A stretch of DNA of 64,000 bases, taken from contig NZ_VCQU01000018.1 in NCBI RefSeq assembly GCF_012932915.1, forward strand, positions 1-64,000, in the 5' to 3' direction. Below are positions 7,383 through 15,812 of the stretch, one piece after another. Positions within the stretch are counted from its first letter, which is position 1, and each line of letters starts with the position of its first letter. This DNA is from Antrihabitans stalactiti (GTDB lineage: Bacteria > Actinomycetota > Actinomycetes > Mycobacteriales > Mycobacteriaceae). The translations under genes were made by a program, and so were the position numbers. The notes beneath the pieces were generated by a model, which was given only the letters and a program-made list of their open reading frames with translations, was not told where the DNA came from and did no database searches.

Positions 7383-8560
7383 GTGGCGCCCTGTCGGGCA
7401 ACGGGCGGATCCTTGTGCGCCTTGATCGGTCCGGTGCTCGGTGGCGGGAGGAACAAGTTGCCGCGCAAGCCGCCTCGCGCGGTCCGTACGGCGACCAGGC
7501 CCCAGGTACCGAGTAGGCCGATGTAGGCGACGACCGCGGCGACCTTGAACGCGGGCAGGCCGGTATGCAGCGCCAATTGCGTTGTGCCGGTGACGAACGT
7601 GCCGACGGGGAAGGTAAGGCTCCACCAGGTCAGCGCGAAAGGCATTCCGCGGCGGGCAGTTCGAACGGTCAAGGCGGTCGCCAAGCCGATCCACAACACC
7701 GCGAAGCCCCAGATCGGGACGCCGTAGAGGATCGCGAAGACCTCCATGCCGTCGGCGAGGTCCGGGTCGACGGAGATGGCTGCCTTGCTGCCGAGAAGGC
7801 CTGCCGCCGTGATGGATTGGCCGAGCGGACCAAGCACGATCCAGAGCGTCGGAACGCGTGCGGTTCCTGATGTGCCGAAGTGTGCGAGCCGGCTCCAGAC
7901 CATCGTGATGACGATGATCGACGCGAGCAGCGACAACCCGAACATCGCGTAGCAGCCGTAAAGCATTGTCTCCCGGCCGGTCCCGGGCGCCATGTGCGGG
8001 ATGAGCAGCGCGCCGGTCGCGGCAGACACCATCGGCGGCACGATCGGCATCAACCACCCCCCGAACGCTGCGTCTGGCTCGACGTTGATCTGCGTGAACA
8101 TCAGATACGGGATCGTCATCGCGGTGAACAAGCCGCCGACCGTTCCCGCGCTCCACAGCACCCAGTCGAGGTTGACCGCGGCCCGCTCCCCGATCAGGTC
8201 CTTGCCGATGAGGATGGCCCCGGCGCCGACCGTGAGCAACGCCATCGGCGCCGCGCCATAGAAATGCGCCATCTGAGGGTTGTACGCATGACTGCGCGCG
8301 ACCGTCGGGTGGCGAATCCAATGTGCCGTCACCGCAACGATCAACACGACGAGCAGCACGGCGGCGAGCACCCAGACGACTCGCCCGAAGACGTGCAGCC
8401 CCGGGATCCGGACTGGCAGCGTCGCAGCCGCCGTGGCAACGATGCCGGTTCCCATGACTGACGCGAACCAGTTGGGTCCGAGGTTGCCGAGCACCTGACC
8501 TGGCGACTGTAGCGACGACAACAACCAGGGCAGGTTCGTGGACGTGCGCGATGTGGTCAC
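7379..8560 (-). CDS. TDT-family transporter (TehA/Mae1-like, C4-dicarboxylate/tellurite type)
   Basis: The 393-residue product has about ten hydrophobic segments. It starts with the typical NWFASVMGTGIVA of the tellurite-resistance/dicarboxylate transporter family (voltage- or phosphorylation-gated anion channels such as TehA and SLAC1) and contains PPMVSAATGALLIP and the WWSLTFPVGTF helix. GTG 8560 is the only start that does not overlap the neighbouring gene at 8580. It overlaps the MFS gene by 4 bp. The likely role is export or uptake of small organic anions or sulfite. Confidence 0.85.
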   Translation of the reverse strand: MTTSRTSTNLPWLLSSLQSPGQVLGNLGPNWFASVMGTGIVATAAATLPVRIPGLHVFGRVVWVLAAVLLVVLIVAVTAHWIRHPTVARSHAYNPQMAHFYGAAPMALLTVGAGAILIGKDLIGERAAVNLDWVLWSAGTVGGLFTAMTIPYLMFTQINVEPDAAFGGWLMPIVPPMVSAATGALLIPHMAPGTGRETMLYGCYAMFGLSLLASIIVITMVWSRLAHFGTSGTARVPTLWIVLGPLGQSITAAGLLGSKAAISVDPDLADGMEVFAILYGVPIWGFAVLWIGLATALTVRTARRGMPFALTWWSLTFPVGTFVTGTTQLALHTGLPAFKVAAVVAYIGLLGTWGLVAVRTARGGLRGNLFLPPPSTGPIKAHKDPPVARQGAT

Positions 8561-8579
8561 GTCGTGCAGTGTGCCGCGG

Positions 8580-9803
8580 CTACTTCGGCGGGTCCGTGGT
8601 CGGGGTCCCGAGTGTGTAGACGTGATCGGGAGACAGAATCTCCGTAACCGCCGTCGCCACAATCGAGCTCGGCTCGTGGCCCTGGTAGTCCTCGTCGGTG
8701 TTGATTTCGATGATGAGCGACGTCTGCTTCTCCGGCAGGTACACGCATACAGTTTGATAGCCGGGCAGGCTGCCGTTGTGCCCGACCCAACCCCCGATGT
8801 TGAAGATGCCCATGCCGTAACCGTCCCCCGCTGGCTTACCCGGCAGAGCCACGACCTTCAGTCGGTCCGTCTGCGTTTCGGGCTTCAGCAACTTCCCCGT
8901 TCCCAGCGCGGGTGCCCATTTCTGCAGGTCTTCGAGCGTCGAAATCATTGCACCCGCAGCCCATCCCCACGACGGGTTCCAGTCGCTCGCGATGGCTTCC
9001 TTGTTGTCCAGCGTCTGAACGGTGTAGCCCTGCGCGTGCGGTTCCGGGAACGTGGCGTCGGTCGGAAAGATGGTGTGGTCCATGCCGAGTGGCTTCGTGA
9101 TGTGCTCTTTCACGTAGTCCGGCAACATCTGACCGCTGATCTTCTCGATCACCAGACCCAGGAGTATCAGGTTGGTATTGGAATAGAAGAAGTCCGCGCC
9201 AGGCGCGAACATGTTCGGAAGCGCGAAGGCGTAGTCGAGCAATTCCTTCGGAGTGAAGGACCGTTTCGGATCGGTGAGCAGGTCTTTCACGAACGCATCC
9301 GAGGCGGAGTAGCTGGCCAGGCCGCTCCGCATTTCAGCCAACTGGCGAAGCGTGATGTTCTCGCCGTTCGGCACACCGTCGATGTATTTGCTGATGGGAT
9401 CATCGACGCCGACCTTGCCTTCGTCAACAAGCTGCAGCACACCGGTGACCGTGAATGTCTTGGTGACACTCCCGATTCGGTGGTAGAAGTCGGGCTTCAT
9501 CGGCTCTTTGGTGGACTTGTCGGAAACGCCTGTGGTGTAGACGTACTGACCGTCCGGTCCCGAAATGCCCACGATCGCACCGGGAATCCCCGCCTCGCCG
9601 ATCGCCTTGTCGATCGCGGCGTCGAGCTTCTGGGTGAGGGCGGAGTCCAGCTTCTTCGTCGCCGCGGCCGATGTCGTTTCCGTCGACGATGTCGAATCCT
9701 TCGAATCGTCGCCGCACGCCGACGCCGAGATCAACAACGCCGCTGCCGCTACGGTCACCACCATCCGACGCCGATGAATCGCACCCACAGTCCATGCAGC
9801 CAT
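8580..9803 (-). CDS. Class C beta-lactamase-fold serine hydrolase, putative lipoprotein
   Basis: The 407-residue exported protein has a signal sequence ending ISASAC (probable lipidated Cys) and a Ser/Thr-rich linker. The penicillin-binding/beta-lactamase fold shows SVTK (SxxK nucleophile motif), YSN (second motif) and HNGSLPG in place of KTG. Family members are D-alanyl-D-alanine carboxypeptidases, esterases or beta-lactamases. ATG 9803 was chosen over 9845 because the signal peptide starts shortly after it. A perfect copy of the dispersed palindrome lies 86-131 nt upstream. The TDT gene follows after 19 nt. Confidence 0.87.
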   Translation of the reverse strand: MAAWTVGAIHRRRMVVTVAAAALLISASACGDDSKDSTSSTETTSAAATKKLDSALTQKLDAAIDKAIGEAGIPGAIVGISGPDGQYVYTTGVSDKSTKEPMKPDFYHRIGSVTKTFTVTGVLQLVDEGKVGVDDPISKYIDGVPNGENITLRQLAEMRSGLASYSASDAFVKDLLTDPKRSFTPKELLDYAFALPNMFAPGADFFYSNTNLILLGLVIEKISGQMLPDYVKEHITKPLGMDHTIFPTDATFPEPHAQGYTVQTLDNKEAIASDWNPSWGWAAGAMISTLEDLQKWAPALGTGKLLKPETQTDRLKVVALPGKPAGDGYGMGIFNIGGWVGHNGSLPGYQTVCVYLPEKQTSLIIEINTDEDYQGHEPSSIVATAVTEILSPDHVYTLGTPTTDPPK

Positions 9804-9888
9804 TGCGTTTTCCGTTTCCGAGAGGGGCCCGACCAGCGGGAGCAACGCTACTCTGCGGAACCGGCAAATCGGTCTTGAATCGAGCGCG

Positions 9889-9934
9889 CTCGTGAGTCTT
9901 TTTGGAGTCCAGGGACTCCAAAAAGACTCACGAG
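9889..9934. repeat. Dispersed palindromic repeat, copy 3 (perfect)
   Basis: The two 21-nt arms (9889-9909 and 9914-9934) are exact reverse complements around the loop CAGG. The inner arm reads GTGAGTCTTTTTGGAGTC, and the outer ends are CTCGTGAG/CTCACGAG. Compared with copy 2, two outer base pairs are exchanged with pairing preserved. It lies 24 nt past the stop of the phosphofructokinase gene and 85 nt before the start of the serine hydrolase gene, both leftward. Confidence 0.93.
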
Positions 9935-9958
9935 TAGAGGTTCGTCCAGGTCGCTAGA

Positions 9959-11248
9959 TCAGCGCAGATCCCGAGGCTGTCCGGTCGCCGACAAGACGCC
10001 TTGCCAGAGTCGTCCGTCGACGTTGACCTTCTTGCGCGTCGACACGGCCAACGGGATGGGGACATGCGTGAAACGGCGCCGCCACAGCCCGACGACGATG
10101 TCGGTCTTGCCTGCCATCCCGGCGTCGACGGCGGCGAACCCGAGTAGCTGACAGAACGCCGCATCCCGAGTGTTGGCCGGCAGGCTGCGAATCATGTAGC
10201 TCGGGTCGATGTACTTCAGGCTCACGTCGACACCGTTGGACCTGGCCAGTTTTGGGATCTGTTCCTTGAGGAACACGCCGATATCGCCGTAGCGCACGTT
10301 GCCGGACGCGTCGCTCTGGTCGGAGGCTGCAAGCAGATCTTGCCCGGCGCCTTCGGCGACGATGACCACCGCGTGACCGTCAAGTTCGATCCGACTCAAC
10401 ACCGCACGGACCACACCGTCGAGGCTGAACGGGCTTTCCGGAATCAGGCACATCCCCACATGGGTGTCGGCCAGTGCGGCGAAGCCGGCGATGAAACCCG
10501 AATCGCGACCCATCAGCTTGACCAGGCCGATTCCGTTGCGGTGACCCGATGCCTCGACGTACGCAGCCTGTGTCGCGTTTCGGGCGGCCGCGACCGCGGT
10601 CTCGAAACCGAACGACGTCTCGACGAACGAGATGTCGTTGTCGATCGTTTTCGGAACCCCGATCACACCGATCGACAGGTTGCGCCGCCGTATTTCGAGG
10701 GCAACCTCGTGCGCCCCTTTCAGGGTGCCGTCGCCGCCGACTGCGAAGAGAACGTCGATCCCGAGCCGCTCCAGGGTGTCGACCATGTCGGTCGCGGGCT
10801 GGGCGCCGCGGGATGTGCCGAGGACCGTCCCGCCTCGCTCTTGAATCCACCCGACCCGTTGCCTTGTGAGTTGAACGGGCTTGTGGCCGTACGACTCGAC
10901 CAGCCCCTCGAACCCGAACCGGAGCCCGAGCACGTCGTCGACGCCGTACTTGTCCCGCAGGCCGATGACGATCGCCCGGACCGCGTCGTTGAGCCCGGGG
11001 CACAGCCCGCCGCAGGTGACGATCGCGCACTTGACGTTGGCTGGGTCGAAGAAGATGCGCTCCCTCGGACCAGCCAATTCGAAAGACAGTGGCGCGACGC
11101 CATTTTCGAGAGCGCTCCGCAGCGAGGCGAGGTCGTCCCGGAACAACACCCGATCGCTTTCGGCAACGAACCGCGTGTCGCTCAACGGCGATGCCACGGT
11201 GCGCTCACCGAGCTGGGCGACCTCGAATTCCGCAGGTGAGAGGGTCAT
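9959..11248 (-). CDS. Phosphofructokinase, long group with GGDGT/PKTIDND
   Basis: A 429-residue PFK-fold enzyme that phosphorylates fructose 6-phosphate in glycolysis. It carries CGGLCPGLNDAVR near the nucleotide site, VGGDGTLKG, the catalytic PKTIDND and LMGRDSGFIA. In this enzyme group an Asp replacing the second Gly of GGDGT marks pyrophosphate use. The Gly here with Lys in PKTIDND matches ATP-dependent enzymes of the plant/trypanosomatid/TP0108 type, so ATP is the likely donor. The protein is longer than the 320-residue bacterial PfkA. GGGAGAG precedes the ATG closely. It is followed downstream by palindrome copy 3. Confidence 0.88.
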   Translation of the reverse strand: MTLSPAEFEVAQLGERTVASPLSDTRFVAESDRVLFRDDLASLRSALENGVAPLSFELAGPRERIFFDPANVKCAIVTCGGLCPGLNDAVRAIVIGLRDKYGVDDVLGLRFGFEGLVESYGHKPVQLTRQRVGWIQERGGTVLGTSRGAQPATDMVDTLERLGIDVLFAVGGDGTLKGAHEVALEIRRRNLSIGVIGVPKTIDNDISFVETSFGFETAVAAARNATQAAYVEASGHRNGIGLVKLMGRDSGFIAGFAALADTHVGMCLIPESPFSLDGVVRAVLSRIELDGHAVVIVAEGAGQDLLAASDQSDASGNVRYGDIGVFLKEQIPKLARSNGVDVSLKYIDPSYMIRSLPANTRDAAFCQLLGFAAVDAGMAGKTDIVVGLWRRRFTHVPIPLAVSTRKKVNVDGRLWQGVLSATGQPRDLR

Positions 11249-11269
11249 CGCTCTCCCTTCCCAACCTGG

Positions 11270-12331
11270 TTAGATTCCAAGCGGCGCAGAGATCACCGGC
11301 CATGAATCCTTCAGGTCGTCCTGCCAGTATCCCCATGAATGGGTCCCGGAGTCGCGGAATTTGAACTGCGCGGGTATCCCCAGGCCGCCCAACTTCTCCG
11401 CCAACTTGTGGGCGCAAATATTCGTTGCAGCCTCGATCACGCCGCCGATCGCGATCTGTTGCGCGATACCGTCGAGACCAGGGAGGGCGCGGGGCTCGCC
11501 TGGATAGTCGTAGCGGCCGGGAATGCCGTTGCCGTTCGAAATGTAGAGCGCCACACCGCGCAGCTTGTCGGCGTGCACGTACGGGTCGTTGGCCGCCCAC
11601 GCCGGGTCGTCGAGTGGCCCGTACATGTTGAGGGTGTTGCCGTGCCCCCACGTCTCGACTGTGACTTTGACCAGCTGCTGATGAACGGGGTCGCTGATCT
11701 CCGCGCACCCGCTGTAGGACGCTGCGCTTTGGTAAAGGCCGGGCGCTGCTTCGGACAACGCGAGCACAGTTGTCCCCGAAGTGGAAATTCCCGCGATCGA
11801 GTTCTTGCCATTCGTGCCCAGACCCGCATCGATGATCGGCGGCAGCTCCTCGGTCAGGAACGTCTTCCATTTGTTGACGCCGAGAACGGGATCCGGATGT
11901 TTCCAGTCCGCGTAATAGCTCCAGCTTCCCCCGATGGGCGTGACGACGTTGACCTTCTTGTCCGCGAGGAACTGCAGCGCGTCGGTCTTCAGCGTCCAGG
12001 ACGCCAAGTCCTCGCCACCACCTGCTCCGTTCAACAAGTACAGAACGGGTCGGGGCGCAGACGTGTCGTCGGGGCGCTGCACCTGCACCGGAACCGTCTT
12101 GTCCATCGAGGCCGAATGCACGAAGACGTACAGGTGCTGATCATCTACAGCTCTGACCTTCTCTACATACGAGCCATTCGGCGACTGCACATAGGCTTGG
12201 AGTTCGCCGGGTACACCGAGTTCGTCCGCAACAGCTGGGCGGACATTCATCACGGGGACCACCACTGCAGCGGCAACCAACGAAACGAGCGAACGTCCTA
12301 CAAGGGCCGTCCGGACGCGTTCATAGAACAT
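11270..12331 (-). CDS. Mycolyltransferase, antigen 85 family
   Basis: This secreted 353-residue esterase-fold enzyme transfers mycoloyl groups from trehalose monomycolate to trehalose or arabinogalactan in the cell envelope. A Sec signal peptide occupies about the first 36 residues (ending RPAVADE). The nucleophile elbow is GISTSG, LLNGAGGG forms the oxyanion region, and GTHSWGYW near the C-terminus holds the catalytic His as in Ag85. The ATG at 12331 follows GAGGGA. Its presence implies a mycolate outer membrane. Most genomes of this order carry many paralogues, so the exact substrate is not assignable. Confidence 0.92.
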   Translation of the reverse strand: MFYERVRTALVGRSLVSLVAAAVVVPVMNVRPAVADELGVPGELQAYVQSPNGSYVEKVRAVDDQHLYVFVHSASMDKTVPVQVQRPDDTSAPRPVLYLLNGAGGGEDLASWTLKTDALQFLADKKVNVVTPIGGSWSYYADWKHPDPVLGVNKWKTFLTEELPPIIDAGLGTNGKNSIAGISTSGTTVLALSEAAPGLYQSAASYSGCAEISDPVHQQLVKVTVETWGHGNTLNMYGPLDDPAWAANDPYVHADKLRGVALYISNGNGIPGRYDYPGEPRALPGLDGIAQQIAIGGVIEAATNICAHKLAEKLGGLGIPAQFKFRDSGTHSWGYWQDDLKDSWPVISAPLGI

Positions 12332-12385
12332 AAATCCCTCTTCACTCACCGGTCCCGAGATCGACAACCTATCACCGCAGACGCG

Positions 12386-12423
12386 ACGAAGCCCCCGGCC
12401 GGAAGAGCAGTCGGGGGCTTCGT
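12386..12423 (-). terminator. Hairpin terminator after DUF3618 gene
   Basis: A perfect 12-bp stem (12386-12397 with 12412-12423; core CGAAGCCCCCG) and a 14-nt loop lie 15 nt past the stop of the leftward DUF3618 gene and 55 nt upstream of the mycolyltransferase start. A short T-run follows on the plus strand (GTTTTGC) but not on the minus strand. U-poor terminators are common in actinobacteria. Confidence 0.65.
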
Positions 12424-12438
12424 TTTGCAAACTGAGCG

Positions 12439-12660
12439 TCAGCGGAAGATCTTGAGCAAAAGCAGCAGGACGATCAGGCCGGCGGCACCGATGAGGCTGT
12501 ACTTCACCTTCGGTTCGTTGACCTTTGCGATGGCCTTCTGCTTGGCGTTGTCAGCGATTCGCTTCGGGTGAGCGCGGACACTGAGTTCGTCGAGTGTTAG
12601 GGCGAGCTGATTGCGAGCGGCCTCGATCTCCCGCTCGATGCGCTCTGTGTCTTTTGACAC
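12439..12660 (-). CDS. DUF3618 small membrane-anchored protein (Rv2520c-like)
   Basis: The 73-residue protein has an amphipathic N-terminal helix (VSKDTERIEREIEAARNQLA), the family segment LDELSVRAHPKRI and a single C-terminal transmembrane helix (SLIGAAGLIVLLLLLKIF). GTG 12660 is fixed by a strong GGAGG 6 nt upstream; earlier in-frame starts have none. It is divergent from bcp, the same arrangement as Rv2520c/Rv2521 in M. tuberculosis. The molecular function is unknown. Confidence 0.87.
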   Translation of the reverse strand: MSKDTERIEREIEAARNQLALTLDELSVRAHPKRIADNAKQKAIAKVNEPKVKYSLIGAAGLIVLLLLLKIFR

Positions 12661-12770
12661 GTTGTCCTCCAAGAAGTAGCTCGATGTCGTGCAGCTGACA
12701 CAACCGTAGAGCAGATCCAACCCGCATACGTATGCGCGGCCTCAAAACTGTTCGCCTAGGCTGACGTACT

Positions 12771-13244
12771 GTGACCGCGACGAGCAGACTTACCGTAGGC
12801 GACGACGCCCCTGACTTCACTCTTTCCGACGCCGATGGCAACGAAGTGTCGCTGAGTGACTACCGCGGTCGCAAGGTGATCGTCTACTTCTACCCCGCCG
12901 CGTCGACCCCCGGCTGCACGAAGCAGGCCTGCGATTTCCGCGACAGTCTCGCCGAGCTCAACGGTGCTGGGCTTGCCGTCATCGGCATCTCCCCCGACAA
13001 GCCGGAAAAGCTCGCGAAATTCCGTGACGCCGAGGCGCTGACCTTCCCGTTGCTGTCGGATCCCGACCGTACGACGTTGGAGGCATGGGCTGCCTACGGC
13101 GACAAGATGATGTACGGCAAAACAGTCCGTGGCGTCATCCGCTCGACGTTCGTCGTCGACGAGAACGGCAAGATCGCCGTGGCCCAATACAACGTCCGCG
13201 CGACCGGCCATGTGGCCAAACTGCGTAAGGATTTGTCGGTCTGA
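12771..13244 (+). CDS. bcp: Thioredoxin-dependent peroxiredoxin Bcp/PrxQ
   Basis: A cytosolic 157-residue thiol peroxidase that reduces H2O2 and organic hydroperoxides. The peroxidatic Cys is in STPGCTKQ (about Cys49), with a resolving Cys five residues later (QACDFRD, about Cys54), the PrxQ pattern. The usual start region DDAPDFTL and the later KVIVYFYP strand are intact, and length is typical. GTG 12771 is the first in-frame start. The gene is divergent from the DUF3618 gene, with about 110 bp for two promoters. Confidence 0.93.
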   Translation: MTATSRLTVGDDAPDFTLSDADGNEVSLSDYRGRKVIVYFYPAASTPGCTKQACDFRDSLAELNGAGLAVIGISPDKPEKLAKFRDAEALTFPLLSDPDRTTLEAWAAYGDKMMYGKTVRGVIRSTFVVDENGKIAVAQYNVRATGHVAKLRKDLSV

Positions 13245-13458
13245 CCTGCGCTTGCGGGAGGGTGACGCGCGCGACACTCGCCCGCATCGAGGCGAAAGTA
13301 CGTTACTGTCGCTAACAACGGCGCACTCGGTGTGCGCCCCACGTCGTTGATTGCTTCCCTCGCCCGGCCTTTCTGCCGTTTGGCGCACAAGCTCTTTTGC
13401 GGCGATCGATTTTGGCCATTGCCAATCTCGCCACAGCTTGAAAGGCACTCGTATTCCT
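13245..13458 (+). promoter_or_regulatory. Structured 5' leader of DEAD-box helicase gene
   Basis: This 214-bp gap carries a hairpin at 13320-13338 (GGCGCAC, loop TCGGT, GTGCGCC). CAACG at 13316-13320 and CGTTG at 13345-13349 can extend it. A promoter-like TACGTTACTGT lies just before. Long structured leaders are usual for cold-shock-regulated DEAD-box helicase genes, which is the inferred role. No reading frame here is convincing. Confidence 0.4.
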
Positions 13459-14868
13459 ATGTCTTCGTCTACATCCACGTCCTTCGCCGATCTCGGCGTC
13501 GGCGACAACCTCGTTCGCGCACTTGCGTCGGCGGGGATCACAGAGCCGTTCCCGATCCAGGTCGATACCCTTCCCGACACGCTCGCGGGCCGTGACGTCC
13601 TCGGTCGCGGAAAGACCGGCAGCGGAAAGACTCTCGCGTTCGCCATTCCGATGGTCGCGCGCCTCGCCGGCACCAAGCGCGTGCCCGGCCGCCCGACCGG
13701 GCTGATCCTGGCTCCTACCCGCGAACTCGCGACCCAGATCGCCGCCGCGCTCGAACCACTCACCACCGCGCACAATCTGCGCGTCACCACGATCTTCGGC
13801 GGGGTGTCGCAGAACCGCCAGGTCCAGGCGCTGGGCGGCGGTGTCGACATCGTCGTCGCATGCCCCGGTCGCCTCGAGGACCTGCTCAAGCAGCGCCACC
13901 TCACCCTCGACGGCATCGCCGTGACCGTGCTGGACGAGGCCGACCACATGGCCGACCTGGGCTTCCTCCCCGTCGTCACCCGACTGCTCGCGGCAACGCC
14001 TGCGCGCGGTCAGCGTCTGCTGTTCTCGGCGACGCTGGACAACGGTGTCGACAAGCTCGTCAAGCGCTTCATGAACAACCCCGCGACCCACTCGGTCGAC
14101 GAAGCCAATTCCCCGGTCGCGGCGATGACGCACCACGTGTTCGGCGTCCCCAGTGTCGAAGCCAAGCGCGTGCTCGTGCACAAGCTGGCCTCAGGCAACG
14201 GCCGTCGCATCCTGTTCATGCGCACCAAGCATCAAGCGCGCAAGCTGGCGCGTCAGCTCACCGAAGCGGGCATTCCTTCGGTCGACCTGCACGGCAACCT
14301 CTCGCAGGTCGCCCGTGACCGCAACCTGGCCGCGTTCTCTGCCGGCACAGCGCGAGTTCTGGTCGCCACCGATGTCGCCGCCCGTGGTGTCCACGTCGAC
14401 GACGTCGCACTCGTCGTCCACGTCGACCCGCCGGCCGAGCACAAGGCCTACCTGCACCGGTCCGGCCGGACCGCGCGAGCGGGCAGCGCGGGCGACGTCG
14501 TCACCGTCGTTCTGCCCGAGCAGCGCAGCGACCTTGCCGCACTGATGCGCAAGGCCGCCATCAAGGTCACCACTCAGCAGGTCACCGCCGATTCGGCGCC
14601 GGTCACCGAGTTGGTCGGCGAGGTCGCGGCGTACGTGAAGCCCGAGATTCGGGTCGAGACACAGGTCGGCGGCAAGCCTCGCCCGCACAACGGGCGTAGC
14701 GGTGGCCAGAACCGCCCCAAGACCGGCGGCAGCGCCGGTGCGAAGTCGCACAGCTCGGCATCGGGCTCGCGTCGCTCCGGCGGCCGAACCACGTCGACTG
14801 CCGGCACCGGTGGCGGCCTCGCAGCCTTCTCACGTGACGGCGGCGGTTCGCGTCGGCGTGCGCGCTAG
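13459..14868 (+). CDS. DEAD-box ATP-dependent RNA helicase
   Basis: A two-domain RNA helicase of 469 residues. Visible motifs in order: FADLGV and PFPIQVDTLPD (Q motif), GKTGSGKT (about 51-58), PTRELATQ, VLDEADHM (motif II), LFSATLDN (motif III), VATDVAARGVHVD and HRSGRTARAG (motif VI). After about residue 385 the tail is basic and rich in Gly, Ser and Arg (GGSRRRAR at the end), typical of RhlE/CsdA-type enzymes that remodel RNA in the cold or during ribosome assembly. ATG 13459 precedes the Q motif by 8-30 residues; an earlier in-frame start at 13351 would encode the leader. Confidence 0.93.
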   Translation: MSSSTSTSFADLGVGDNLVRALASAGITEPFPIQVDTLPDTLAGRDVLGRGKTGSGKTLAFAIPMVARLAGTKRVPGRPTGLILAPTRELATQIAAALEPLTTAHNLRVTTIFGGVSQNRQVQALGGGVDIVVACPGRLEDLLKQRHLTLDGIAVTVLDEADHMADLGFLPVVTRLLAATPARGQRLLFSATLDNGVDKLVKRFMNNPATHSVDEANSPVAAMTHHVFGVPSVEAKRVLVHKLASGNGRRILFMRTKHQARKLARQLTEAGIPSVDLHGNLSQVARDRNLAAFSAGTARVLVATDVAARGVHVDDVALVVHVDPPAEHKAYLHRSGRTARAGSAGDVVTVVLPEQRSDLAALMRKAAIKVTTQQVTADSAPVTELVGEVAAYVKPEIRVETQVGGKPRPHNGRSGGQNRPKTGGSAGAKSHSSASGSRRSGGRTTSTAGTGGGLAAFSRDGGGSRRRAR

Positions 14869-14884
14869 GTACTGCGACCTGAAT

Positions 14885-14930
14885 AACCAAGATTGAGTTG
14901 TTGGGGCGCGAACTGTGCGTCCCCTTGGTT
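14885..14930 (+). terminator. Stem-loop after DEAD-box helicase gene
   Basis: AACCAAG (14885-14891) pairs with CTTGGTT (14924-14930), enclosing an inner GGGGCGC...GCGTCCCC hairpin with one bulge. It begins 17 nt past the helicase stop. No T-run follows. It is the only structure of note in the 248-bp gap 14869-15116, where I see no gene. Confidence 0.5.
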
Positions 14931-15116
14931 TGTGGACCTGACTTGCTTCCCGGTTTCAGGCTGTAAGGGCGGCGATTGTGACCATCCTCGCAGTTCAGCG
15001 CTACTCCAGACGATTCAGCACCCCGACGGTTTTTCAGATCGAATTGGCTAGGCCTGCTCGTGGAAGGTGTGCGACGCTGAGTTCATCCACGCCGACGAAC
15101 CAGGCGGAAGGCGACC

Positions 15117-15659
15117 ATGGCAATCGAAATCCACCGGCGACCGCGCAGTGTCCTGTTACCTCTCGTCGTCGGCTGCGTGCTGTTCACCGGGTGCAGTACA
15201 AGCGACGACGAAAATACACAAGGCGCTTCGGCCGCTAGCTCAGCCCCAGCCTGCGTGATCCCGAACGACGATGACCCCGGCGTCAGTGTCTACAGCTCCA
15301 ACGGAGTTACTGTCGCCGTCATCATCGCGTCGGATCCCAACGCCGTCACCGGAGAAAATGCGCTCGCTCCGAACCAAATCGTCTACGGGCAGCTATTCGT
15401 CATGCCGAACGAGCCAGACACCACACTCACCGGCACAATCACTTACCGGTGGCGTCGCGAGGACCTCCCCAATAACCGAACGCTCTCCGAGAACACGACC
15501 ACCGAAACGGTGAGCGGATGCAAGCGGATTACGACACAGATCGGACCGCTCGAATCGGGCGGTTGGTACGGCATCTCAGTCGATTTCGCCTGGACCGACC
15601 CGAAAAACCCGTCGTGGGGGTTGAGTGCAGGCACCGGAGGTAGCTTCCGAACTACGTGA
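15117..15659 (+). CDS. Hypothetical lipoprotein
   Basis: The 180-residue exported protein has a signal peptide with basic N-terminus (HRRPRS), hydrophobic core and lipobox FTGC (Cys at about 26). The mature part is predicted beta-rich, has two further Cys (PACVIP and SGCKRI) that may form a disulfide, and contains TLTGTITYRWRRED, reminiscent of an Ig-like or jelly-roll fold. A good GGAAGG precedes the ATG. Function unknown; it stands alone between the helicase gene and the convergent TetR gene. The following 153 bp (15660-15812) contain only a weak GATTGC/GCAATC stem. Confidence 0.78.
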   Translation: MAIEIHRRPRSVLLPLVVGCVLFTGCSTSDDENTQGASAASSAPACVIPNDDDPGVSVYSSNGVTVAVIIASDPNAVTGENALAPNQIVYGQLFVMPNEPDTTLTGTITYRWRREDLPNNRTLSENTTTETVSGCKRITTQIGPLESGGWYGISVDFAWTDPKNPSWGLSAGTGGSFRTT

Positions 15660-15812
15660 TCGATTGCATCAGGCGCCACCGCAATCCTGAAGCAATAACC
15701 GAGACGTAGGCGTCGCGCGGTGACGCTGCCACAGCGGGTCGAAAGCTTGATCGGCGTCGTCGCAGAGCCGGCGCCAGGTGATCTCTTCCGAGCGGTTTCC
15801 AGGCGACGCTAG

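Noticed and set aside
9889..9934. Palindrome copies as ordinary rho-independent terminators
   Set aside because: No T-run follows on either strand, stems are much longer and less GC-rich than the other terminators here, and copy 2 sits between two divergent starts. A terminator effect for copy 3 or 4 is not excluded.
14978..15238. An 86-codon frame before the lipoprotein gene
   Set aside because: It overlaps the lipoprotein gene out of frame, lacks a ribosome site and has no recognisable feature.
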